From Sterolibacterium sp. (GTDB lineage: Bacteria; Pseudomonadota; Gammaproteobacteria; Burkholderiales; Rhodocyclaceae): a DNA stretch of 64,000 bases. The translations under genes were made by a program, and so were the position numbers. The stretch spans positions 186,001-250,000 of the forward strand of contig JAQTOA010000004.1 in assembly GCA_028713555.1 (NCBI GenBank), written 5' to 3'. Shown here in pieces: positions 42,827-49,631 of this stretch (its first letter is position 1; each line of letters begins with the position of its first letter). Below the pieces are notes generated by a model that was given only the letters and a program-made list of their open reading frames with translations, did no database searches and was not told the origin of the DNA.

Positions 42827-45499
42827 ATGGACGACCGACTACACAACGACATCCGCTCCAGACTAGAACGGGACTATGGCTTCAAGGAAGCCGGCACCTG
42901 GCTCCGCAAAGGCGAGTGCCCGACCTGTCGAAAGAAGTCGATGTTCACCAACGCCGAGCATCCCTGGGTGTTGCGCTGCGAGCGCGCCAACAAGTGCGGC
43001 GTCGAGTTCCACGTCAAAGAACTCTACAGCGACCTCTTCTCGAGCTGGAGCGACCGCTACAAGGCCACGCCCGAACTGCCCAACGCCGCGGCCGACGCCT
43101 ACCTGAAGAGCGCGCGCGGTTTCGACCTGACGCGGATCGCCGGCTGGTACGTGCAGGAGAACTATTGGGATGCCGAAAAGAAGATCGGCTCGGCCACCGT
43201 ACGTTTCCCCCTCGCCGGCGGCGCCTGGTGGGAGCGCATCATCGACCGGCCGGAACGCTTCGGCGACCGCAAGGCCACCTTCCGCGGCAAATATGCCGGC
43301 ACCTGGTGGCAGCCGCCGTCGTTGACGGAAATCCCCGACGAACTGTGGATCGTCGAGGGTATCTTCGACACCATCGCCCATCTGCACCACGACCGCGCGG
43401 CGGTGGCGGCGATGAGCTGCAACAATTATCCGGCGACGTCGCTTGCCGCGCTGGCCGAGCAGTGCAAGGCGTCGGACAAGCCACGGCCCAAGCTGGTGTG
43501 GGGCCTCGACGGCGACCGCGCCGGACGGCGCTATGCCAAGGAGTGGGTCAAGCGCAGCCGTGAGGAAGGCTGGGAAGCCACCGCGGCGGTGATCGCCTTC
43601 GAAGGCAAGGCCAAGCTCGATTGGAACGATATGCACCAGCGCGGCCGGCTGGAGAAAAAGCACATCGAGGAGTACCGCTACCAGGGCGCGCTGCTGCTGG
43701 CAGAGACGGCCAGCGAAAAGGCGCTGCTGATGTACCGCCGCAAGGGCTGGAACAGCTTCAGCTTCGAGTTCGACAGCCGGCTGCACTGGTTCAAGCTGGA
43801 CCTCGATCGCTACGCCAAGGTGCGCGAGCAGTACCAGGACGACCAAACCAAGACGGAAGACGAAAAGCGCGACCTCGCCCTGGCCGAATCCAACACCGTC
43901 ACCGAAATCGCCAACTGCTACCCCACGGCCCTCTACTACCAAGCCAACCTGCTCACCGACGAGTCCTGGTACTACTTCCGCGTCGACTTCCCGCACGACG
44001 GCCCCTCGGTCAACAACACCTTCACCGGCGGGCAATTGTCCTCGGCCTCCGAATTTAAAAAGCGCCTGCTCGGCGTCGCCGCCGGTGCGGTGTTCACCGG
44101 CACCGCCGGCCAGCTCGACGCCATGCTCAAACTGTGGCTGGCGCGCATCAAAACCGTCGAGACCGTCGACTTCATCGGCTACAGCCGCGACCACGGCGCC
44201 TGGGTGTTCAACGACGTGGCGGTCAAGGATGGCAAGATGGTGCCGCTCAACGACGAAGACTTCTTCGACCTTGGCCGGCTGTCGATCAAGAGCCTCAACC
44301 GCTCGGTGGATCTGTCGATCAACACCGACCTCAAGGATTTTTCCACCGAGTGGGTCGCCTTGCTGTGGGAATGCTATCACCACAAGGGCATCGTCGCGCT
44401 GGCCTTCTGGCTCGGCAGCCTGTTCGCCGAGCAGATCCGCCAACGCCACAAGAGTTACCCCTTCATTGAACTCGTGGGTGAACCCAACGCCGGCAAGTCG
44501 ACGCTGATCGAGTTCTTCTGGCGCTTGATGGGCCGCTCGGACTACGAAGGCTTCGACCCGAGCCAATCGACCATGGCCGCCCGGGCGCGCAACTTCAGCC
44601 AGGTCTCCGGCCTGCCGGTGGTGTTGATGGAGGGCGACCGCACCGAGGAGGACCGCAACAAGCAGAAGGGCTTCAATTGGGATGAGATGAAGCCCCTGTT
44701 CAACGGCCGCAGCGTGTATTCGCGCGGCGTGAAGAACAGCGGCAATGAGACCTACGAGCCGCCCTTCCGCGGCGCGCTGGTGATCAGCCAGAACGCCAGC
44801 GTAGCGGCATCGGACGCGATCATGCAGCGCATCCTGCACGTGGGGTTCGACACGGCCTCGCACACCCCGGAATCCAAGCTCGCGGCCGACGCCCTGGGGC
44901 AGATCCCCGTCGATCAGCTTTCCGGCTTCGTCCTCAAGGCGACCATGGCCGAAAAGCAGATCCTGGCCACCTTCGAAGAGCGTGTGCCGTTCCACGAGAA
45001 GGCGCTGCTCAAAGTCGCCGGCGTGCGCAATCTGCGCATCGTCAAGAACCACGCCCAGCTCGCCGCCTTGGTCGATGCCCTGGCGCACGTGGTGCCGCTC
45101 GGCGCCACCGAACGCCAGTTGGCGCACGCCTTCATCGAAGACATGGCCGCCGAGCGACAGGAAGCCATCAACGCCGACCACCAGGTGGTGCAGGAGTTCT
45201 GGGACATCTACGACCTCATCAACGGCGACGACGAGATCCCGCTGCTCAACCACGCGCGCAAGGACGACGAGGAGATCGCCATCAACCTTAACCACTTCGT
45301 CATGTTGGCCGCCGACCGCCGCCAGCAGATCCCCGAGCTGCGCGACCTCAAGAAACTGCTGAAGACCAGCCGCGTGCGCAAGTTCGTCGGCATCAAGCCG
45401 GTCAACTCCGCCATCCATGATCGTTACAACCTGCGCCGGGAAAACGGCGCACCCGCCAAGCCCAGCACCGTCAAGTGCTGGGTTTTCAAGGCTGCCTAG
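42827..45499 (+). CDS. Replication protein: zinc-finger TOPRIM primase with helicase domain
   Basis: 890 residues, the P4-alpha-like replication protein. Zinc finger C31-x2-C34, C51-x5-C57 (GECPTCRKK, LRCERANKC). TOPRIM domain with catalytic E177 (LWIVEGIFDTI) and the acid pair D228/D230 (VWGLDGDRAG). Helicase domain with Walker A GEPNAGKST (551-559) and VVLMEGD as the Walker B-like region. Residues 787-890 (QEFWDIYDLIN to VKCWVFK) form a module shared with the BRO and P22_AR antirepressors. It should prime and unwind at the phage origin, probably the iteron region near attL. Confidence 0.9.
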   Translation: MDDRLHNDIRSRLERDYGFKEAGTWLRKGECPTCRKKSMFTNAEHPWVLRCERANKCGVEFHVKELYSDLFSSWSDRYKATPELPNAAADAYLKSARGFDLTRIAGWYVQENYWDAEKKIGSATVRFPLAGGAWWERIIDRPERFGDRKATFRGKYAGTWWQPPSLTEIPDELWIVEGIFDTIAHLHHDRAAVAAMSCNNYPATSLAALAEQCKASDKPRPKLVWGLDGDRAGRRYAKEWVKRSREEGWEATAAVIAFEGKAKLDWNDMHQRGRLEKKHIEEYRYQGALLLAETASEKALLMYRRKGWNSFSFEFDSRLHWFKLDLDRYAKVREQYQDDQTKTEDEKRDLALAESNTVTEIANCYPTALYYQANLLTDESWYYFRVDFPHDGPSVNNTFTGGQLSSASEFKKRLLGVAAGAVFTGTAGQLDAMLKLWLARIKTVETVDFIGYSRDHGAWVFNDVAVKDGKMVPLNDEDFFDLGRLSIKSLNRSVDLSINTDLKDFSTEWVALLWECYHHKGIVALAFWLGSLFAEQIRQRHKSYPFIELVGEPNAGKSTLIEFFWRLMGRSDYEGFDPSQSTMAARARNFSQVSGLPVVLMEGDRTEEDRNKQKGFNWDEMKPLFNGRSVYSRGVKNSGNETYEPPFRGALVISQNASVAASDAIMQRILHVGFDTASHTPESKLAADALGQIPVDQLSGFVLKATMAEKQILATFEERVPFHEKALLKVAGVRNLRIVKNHAQLAALVDALAHVVPLGATERQLAHAFIEDMAAERQEAINADHQVVQEFWDIYDLINGDDEIPLLNHARKDDEEIAINLNHFVMLAADRRQQIPELRDLKKLLKTSRVRKFVGIKPVNSAIHDRYNLRRENGAPAKPSTVKCWVFKAA

Positions 45500-45539
45500 C
45501 GCAGCGATTTTCGCAGTTTCACCCCAAGGAGAAACCACC

Positions 45540-46019
45540 ATGAGAAATAGCTACTCGATTCACCACCGCACTACCGTCGTAGAACTGCTGACAGCCGCAC
45601 AGCAGGTGCTCGATGCCGTCAACGACGGCGTGTTGACCTCGGAATTAGCCGAACCGCAGATCACCCGCGCAGTCACCGTGACCGACCGCCTGGCCGAATG
45701 CGTCACGTCGGCCTATGCCGATATGTCCATCAACGACACCAGCCCGTTCGCGCGCTACCGCAAGGAAATTCTCGGCACCTACACAACAGCCGAGCGGCTG
45801 CAGGCGTTGACCCTGCACCTGTGGAATTACCACAACCCCGTCAACGTCGCCGCGCTGCTCATCAACGCCGACGAGAAACACCGCCGCATTGCCCTGGAAA
45901 TGATCGCCAGCTATGCCGTCTGGGGCGAGAACGACCCGGCTTTCATGCTGCTCGCCGACGAGATCCGCGATCGCCACGCCCAGGAAGCGCAGCGCGAGCA
46001 AGAACTCGAAACCGCCTGA
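45540..46019 (+). CDS. Phage protein, unknown
   Basis: 159 residues, all-helical, with AAGGAG upstream. TYTTAERLQALTLHLWNYHNPVN-like and ADEKHRRIALEMIASYAVWG segments show no known motif. The C-terminal 20 residues are a charged helix. It is in an operon with the three genes that follow. Confidence 0.6.
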   Translation: MRNSYSIHHRTTVVELLTAAQQVLDAVNDGVLTSELAEPQITRAVTVTDRLAECVTSAYADMSINDTSPFARYRKEILGTYTTAERLQALTLHLWNYHNPVNVAALLINADEKHRRIALEMIASYAVWGENDPAFMLLADEIRDRHAQEAQREQELETA

Positions 46020-46032
46020 ACGGAGAGCCGCC

Positions 46033-46245
46033 ATGCCGAAAACCGCCCCGCGCCCGCCGCACGAAGTGTTCCGCGAAGCCTGCCAGATCGCCCACGCCAA
46101 GGGGATGTTCATCCTCAAGAAGGACGACGGCAAGAAGACCGACTACATCGTCTGCCGCAAGCTGCCCAACGGCCGCAGCACGCGGCTGACGACGCGCGGG
46201 TCGGTCACCACCCTGCACCGCTACGTAGTCGACGCCGCGAAATGA
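46033..46245 (+). CDS. Small phage protein, unknown
   Basis: 70 basic residues with a small beta-rich pattern (GMFILKKDDGKKTDYIVCRK, LTTRGSVTTLHRYV). It could bind nucleic acid, but no family is recognised. It overlaps the next frame by 4 nt. Confidence 0.55.
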   Translation: MPKTAPRPPHEVFREACQIAHAKGMFILKKDDGKKTDYIVCRKLPNGRSTRLTTRGSVTTLHRYVVDAAK

Positions 46246-46682
46246 GAAGCGACCTCGACCCCAAGCCGGAACACTGGATCCAAGCCTGGATCGTCGTGTT
46301 CCTCTACTTCCTGCTGCTGGCCTTTTGCGATCACGCGCCGGCAGCGACCCTACCCAAGGAGAGCACCATGTCATGCAAGTATTCCCCGGGACCGAACCGC
46401 GCGATCATCGCGGATCATTCCGGCTACACCACCATTCACGACCCCGCCGGCCGCATGATCGGCGCCGCCACCTCCGGCGATGGCCTGCCGCGCAAAACCA
46501 TTGAAGCCAACGGCCGCCTGTTCGCCGCCGCGGCCACGCTGCATTCGGCGCTGACGCGCTACTTCGACGTCACCGACAAGGCATTCGTCAGCGGATTCAC
46601 CGCGGAGATCACTGCAACGCTCACCGCGGCCAGGCAGCAAGCCATGACCGCCTTCGCCATCGTCGAGGGAGAGTCGTCATGA
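46242..46682 (+). CDS. Phage protein with signal anchor or internal start
   Basis: From 46242 (ATGA overlap with the gene before) it encodes 146 residues with one membrane helix (WIVVFLYFLLLAFC) at about 15-30. A second strong start lies in frame at 46368 (AAGGAGAGCACC before the ATG, MSCKYSPG), giving 104 soluble residues. Either or both may be made. The soluble part has RAIIADHSGYTTIHDPAGRM; no family recognised. Confidence 0.5.
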   Translation: MRSDLDPKPEHWIQAWIVVFLYFLLLAFCDHAPAATLPKESTMSCKYSPGPNRAIIADHSGYTTIHDPAGRMIGAATSGDGLPRKTIEANGRLFAAAATLHSALTRYFDVTDKAFVSGFTAEITATLTAARQQAMTAFAIVEGESS

Positions 46683-47143
46683 TCCAGGACCTCATCAACG
46701 GATCCTTCGAGATCTTGGCCGGCCTGGCCGTGCTGCATCACTGCGCCGTGCTGCGTCGTGATCGCCAGGTGCGCGGCCTCTCGATCCCCGCGGTGTTCTT
46801 CTTCACCGCCTGGGGCTTCTGGAATATCTACTACTACCCCTTCCTCGGCCAGCCCTTCAGCTTCGCCGGCGGCATCTTTGTCACCGCGGCCAACTGTGCC
46901 TACCTCGCCCTGCTAATCTTCTATAGCCAAGGACGCATGCCGCAGCGGATCAAACGCTGGGCACTTTGCAGTTGGCGCGGCCACCGCAACGACTCGCCGT
47001 CCTTCACCTTTGGCTACGATCTCTATCCGTGCAAGCACTGCGGCCAGGACATTTTCGGCAACACCTGGGAGGACATCGAGCCGCTGACCGACGAAATGCT
47101 GGATGACTTGCATCGAGAGATCGCCCTCGAGGGGGAGCGGTGA
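46679..47143 (+). CDS. Membrane protein with C-terminal CxxC segment
   Basis: 154 residues. Three or four hydrophobic segments in the first 90 residues (FEILAGLAVLHHCAVL, IPAVFFFTAWGFWNIYY, AANCAYLALLIFYS), then a soluble tail with YPCKHCGQDIFGN, a half zinc ribbon. A moron role such as exclusion of other phages is possible but unproved. It overlaps the preceding stop by 4 nt and converges with the antitoxin gene. Confidence 0.55.
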   Translation: MIQDLINGSFEILAGLAVLHHCAVLRRDRQVRGLSIPAVFFFTAWGFWNIYYYPFLGQPFSFAGGIFVTAANCAYLALLIFYSQGRMPQRIKRWALCSWRGHRNDSPSFTFGYDLYPCKHCGQDIFGNTWEDIEPLTDEMLDDLHREIALEGER

Positions 47144-47147
47144 TGAC

Positions 47148-47477
47148 TCAAAAATTCAATTGCTCGAAGACTAATCCGAGCGCCACTGCCACCCGCTGTA
47201 GCGTCGACTTGCGTGGACGCGGAGAATTCTCAAGCTGTGCGAATGCCGCTTGGGTAATGCCCAGTCGCCCGGCCACTTCGGCTTGCGTCAGGCCGAGATA
47301 TTCACGCCACGCCTTCATCGGCGAGAACTCCCGCTCAAAGCTCATTTCGACTACTTCGTTGGGAACATACCCGCCTTCGACGGCGCTACGTTTCACGTAT
47401 TCGTCATACGGGATCACCACGAAAGCCGGCGTGCCGTCTGGCGCGTTGATTACCTGCACTTTAGTAGGTTCGTTCAT
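47148..47477 (-). CDS. XRE-type antitoxin of second TA pair
   Basis: 109 residues. The N-terminal 60 residues resemble antitoxin toxin-binding arms (FVVIPYDEYVKRS). The C-terminal HTH is LTQAEVAGRLGITQAAFAQLE. Its start overlaps the end of the toxin gene by 17 nt, so toxin and antitoxin are translated together. Confidence 0.88.
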   Translation of the reverse strand: MNEPTKVQVINAPDGTPAFVVIPYDEYVKRSAVEGGYVPNEVVEMSFEREFSPMKAWREYLGLTQAEVAGRLGITQAAFAQLENSPRPRKSTLQRVAVALGLVFEQLNF

Positions 47478-47718
47478 CGCGTTTTTTCACCTCCTCGATG
47501 CTGACGACCTTGATCCCGCCGTCGAAGTTGAAAAACACCCGGAAGCGCCCCACCCGCAACCGGTACTGGTAGTCGTGATTGGTCAGCGCCTTGACGTTGC
47601 GAGCCTGATCCAAGTCCGACAATTCTTCGTTCACCGCCTTCCGAATCGCCGTGTGATCGGCCTTCTCCAGCTTGCGCATTTGCCGCAGCGCCTTGGGGTT
47701 CCACTCAATCCGGTTCAT
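47461..47718 (-). CDS. RelE/ParE-family toxin
   Basis: 85 residues with the RelE pattern: IEWNPKALRQMRKLEKADH, DLDQARNVKALTNHDYQYRLRVG, RFRVFFNFDGGIKVVSIEEVKKRD. It probably cleaves mRNA at the ribosome. It is the first gene of the pair and its ATG lies only 7 nt after a TATAAT box, so the mRNA should be leaderless. Confidence 0.9.
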   Translation of the reverse strand: MNRIEWNPKALRQMRKLEKADHTAIRKAVNEELSDLDQARNVKALTNHDYQYRLRVGRFRVFFNFDGGIKVVSIEEVKKRDERTY

Positions 47719-47725
47719 CGGCTGA

Positions 47726-47753
47726 ATTATAAGACAGCGATAAGCCTAGTCAA
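47726..47753 (-). promoter_or_regulatory. Promoter of second TA pair
   Basis: On the minus strand TTGACT (47748-47753), 16 bp, TATAAT (47726-47731). Transcription would begin at or within a base or two of the toxin ATG. Confidence 0.75.
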
Positions 47754-47767
47754 GTTAAAAATAAGTA

Positions 47768-47796
47768 TTGACATGTTACCCGCGCCCGACTATGCT
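47768..47796 (+). promoter_or_regulatory. Promoter of Rha leader
   Basis: TTGACA (47768-47773), 17 bp, TATGCT (47791-47796). The spacer contains GTTACC, the iteron of the left-end origin region, so an iteron-binding protein could control it. The start near 47803 gives a leader of about 227 nt. Confidence 0.75.
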
Positions 47797-47853
47797 TTCG
47801 TTGTCACTGTAAATTCAGTGGTCGGGTTTGGAAGCCCGGAATGTAGGCGGACG

Positions 47854-47875
47854 AACCGCCGCAGCGCGGTTTTTT
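47854..47875 (+). terminator. Early terminator in Rha leader
   Basis: AACCGC and GCGGTT stem with a CGCAGC-like loop, ending in six Ts (47870-47875). It lies between the first target loop (47823-47838) and the antisense RNA, as in P4 where CI RNA pairing drives early termination. Confidence 0.8.
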
Positions 47876-47884
47876 ATCGTCCGT

Positions 47885-47996
47885 TGCATGGCGCGCCCCA
47901 GTTTTGGGCGGGTCGTGTGGGGAGCCCTCGGGCTCGCCGGTGCCTACTTCCGGTCTTCCAACCTGCACGATCCGCCCTCCCGTTTGGAAGCGGGAG
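47885..47996 (+). ncRNA. C4/CI-like antisense RNA in Rha leader
   Basis: The core contains hairpin GAGCC-CTCG-GGCTC (47922-47935) and the exposed TCTTCCAA (47954-47961). CTTCCAA is complementary to TTGGAAG in two hairpin loops, both with the same 8-nt loop TTTGGAAG: CGGG/CCCG at 47823-47838 and CTCCCG/CGGGAG at 47977-47996. This is the P4 seqA-seqB-seqC plan. From memory, the CCCAGTTTTGGG and GGGGAGCC-GGCTCGCCGG bases are typical of the C4 antisense RNA family. Exact processed ends are not visible. Confidence 0.7.
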
Positions 47997-48014
47997 AGCG
48001 GTTCTTCAACCGCT
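47977..48014 (+). promoter_or_regulatory. Target hairpin and adjoining stem before Rha
   Basis: CTCCCG-TTTGGAAG-CGGGAG presents the target loop. It is followed at once by AGCGGTT-CTTC-AACCGCT (47997-48014), a perfect 7-bp stem ending just before the TAGGAG ribosome site of rha. Pairing with the antisense RNA would change folding here and so transcription or translation of rha. Confidence 0.65.
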
Positions 48015-48029
48015 TAGTAGGAGATTGCC

Positions 48030-48608
48030 ATGAACGACATCGCCCTCGCCATCCACAACGGCAGCATTACCACCACGTCTCGCCAGATCGCCGAACATTT
48101 CGGCAAGCGTCACTTCAACGTCCTGCGCGATATTGCCAAACTCGACTGCTCGGACGGGTTTCGCCAACTCAATTTTGAGTCGGCTAACTACATCGACGAG
48201 CAAGGCAAGCCTCGACAGGAATACAACATCACCCGCGACGGTTTTGCTTTCCTGTGTATGGGCTTCACCGGGCCTGAGGCGGCAGCATGGAAAGAAAGGT
48301 ACATCGCCGCCTTTAATGCCATCGAAGCCCGGCTGATCGCCGAACTGCGCCAAAAGGCCAGCCACGTGCTGCCGATCCCCGGCATCAAGCGCCGGGCGCG
48401 CGACGGGCTGCGGTTCAAGGAAACGCCGGTCCTGCAAAGACAGAGCCGCGAAACGATGGAGTATTTGCTGGCGGCTGAACATCCCATGCAGCGCTTCAAC
48501 CTGCATTGCCAATTGCGCCAGATCAACGACGCGCTGGGCATCCCGACGCCGACGCTGACCGAGATCGACGCCGTGCCGTTGGCCCTGCCGATCCGCGGGG
48601 AGGGCTAG
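48030..48608 (+). CDS. Rha-family phage regulatory protein
   Basis: 192 residues. The N-terminal Rha domain is clear (TTTSRQIAEHFGKRHFNVLRDI, TRDGFAFLCMGFTGPEA, WKERYIAAFNAIE). Residues about 150-182 (NLHCQLRQINDALGIPTPTL) resemble the helical module of the BRO and P22_AR proteins. Rha proteins interfere with lysogenic growth or act as antirepressors. It heads the right cassette, under the C4/CI-like leader. Confidence 0.9.
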   Translation: MNDIALAIHNGSITTTSRQIAEHFGKRHFNVLRDIAKLDCSDGFRQLNFESANYIDEQGKPRQEYNITRDGFAFLCMGFTGPEAAAWKERYIAAFNAIEARLIAELRQKASHVLPIPGIKRRARDGLRFKETPVLQRQSRETMEYLLAAEHPMQRFNLHCQLRQINDALGIPTPTLTEIDAVPLALPIRGEG

Positions 48609-48610
48609 CC

Positions 48611-48823
48611 ATGGCACACGCCCAACCCACGCCCACGCGCACCTCTCGCCCGCTTCGGGGCTTCTCCATCACCCTGCGTACCCCCGGATATACCCTGGCC
48701 TTTTCTGCTATCTCGCGTTGCAGCAGCGAGGCGGCGGAACTGGCGCTGTCCCACTGCCCGGAAGATGCGCCCTTCGGGCTGGTGGTCAAGCCCATGTCAC
48801 GCAGTCACGGCTGCGCCAAGTAA
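48611..48823 (+). CDS. Small P4-type (Ash/Icd-like) protein, right copy
   Basis: 70 residues, 2 nt after rha. TSRPLRGFSITLRTPGYTLAF then VVKPMSRSH parallels the left copy at 14302. The C-terminal part is diverged and shorter. The same position after an antirepressor gene in both cassettes supports a linked function. Confidence 0.65.
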   Translation: MAHAQPTPTRTSRPLRGFSITLRTPGYTLAFSAISRCSSEAAELALSHCPEDAPFGLVVKPMSRSHGCAK

Positions 48824-48833
48824 GGGGGCTACC

Positions 48834-49196
48834 GTGACGAACAAGAAAACCACGCCCGCCGGTAGGACGCCGGCCGCCCCTACGCCCGAGATGCTCCAGG
48901 CCGTTTTCGCCACGCTACGCGAACTGGGCTGGCGCCCGGATACCGAGCCAAAGCGCTGCCCGCCACCGCTGCCGGACGGAAAGAAGCGGCCGGCGCCAAC
49001 TACAGCACAGATCGAAGCGGTGTTCGCCCTGGCCCGCGAACTAGGCTGGACAAATCTCTCTCCGTGGTTCATGGATTTGGTTGTCGCCGTCCGCAGAACC
49101 GACGAACGGGGCCGGGACATCATCATGCGCACAGCCAAAGCCATCGCCCGAGACTACCCGTGGCGCGATGGCGTTCCGTACCGCACCCAAGAGTAA
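48834..49196 (+). CDS. Conserved phage protein, right copy of duplicated gene
   Basis: 120 residues from GTG preceded by AAGGGGG. Nearly identical to the left copy (14591) over the whole length, differing mainly in the first 12 residues and a few positions such as DGKKRPAP against PGKKPPAP. Two helical repeats (LQAVFATLRELGW, IEAVFALARELGW). Function unknown. Confidence 0.75.
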   Translation: MTNKKTTPAGRTPAAPTPEMLQAVFATLRELGWRPDTEPKRCPPPLPDGKKRPAPTTAQIEAVFALARELGWTNLSPWFMDLVVAVRRTDERGRDIIMRTAKAIARDYPWRDGVPYRTQE

Positions 49197-49199
49197 GCC

Positions 49200-49631
49200 A
49201 TGACAGAGCCGCGATTCATCCGTTACAAGGACGCACCGGCCTATCTTGGCATGTGCCGCGCCGTCTTCGACAAGGACTTTCGCCCGAAACTGACCGAAAT
49301 CCCGATCGGCCGGAAGGGTATAGCCTTCGACCGCCTTGACCTCGACGCCTTGGCGGATCAACATAAGGCCCGCAACGGGCGGTCCAAGGTGTCATCAGGA
49401 GAAAAAACATCATGGGCCACACGAGAACGAGGGGTATCACCCTCGAAAAAGACGGTTGCAGAACCGTCAACAAGGTCTGGCGCGGGGAACGAATCTTCGC
49501 CAGGCTCGGACAGGTATCACAGGAAGAAGCGGAACGCTGGCTCGCCAGCGAGCTCGCCAGGCGTGAAAGCGATGGGAACCGTCGACGCAGTCATCGACCT
49601 CTGTTCGCTGATTGCGCGAAAAGGTACCTGA
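49200..49631 (+). CDS. Excisionase-like HTH protein overlapping int
   Basis: 143 residues by frame, overlapping the integrase start by 220 nt. The first 60 residues are an AlpA/excisionase-like helix-turn-helix (FIRYKDAPAYLGMCRAVFDKD, EIPIGRKGIAFDRLDLDALA). The rest is low-complexity and shaped by the integrase frame. The position just before int fits a xis or AlpA role in directing excision. Confidence 0.75.
   Translation: MTEPRFIRYKDAPAYLGMCRAVFDKDFRPKLTEIPIGRKGIAFDRLDLDALADQHKARNGRSKVSSGEKTSWATRERGVSPSKKTVAEPSTRSGAGNESSPGSDRYHRKKRNAGSPASSPGVKAMGTVDAVIDLCSLIARKGT

Noticed and set aside
42784-43563. A 259-codon frame starting in the hairpin before the primase
   Set aside because: Overlaps the primase in another frame and encodes an arginine-rich product with no motif.
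42863-45541. An 892-codon open frame on the minus strand, antisense to the primase
   Set aside because: GC-rich codon bias of the primase keeps the opposite frame open. The plus-strand product has complete zinc-finger, TOPRIM and Walker motifs; the minus-strand product shows none and no ribosome site was apparent.
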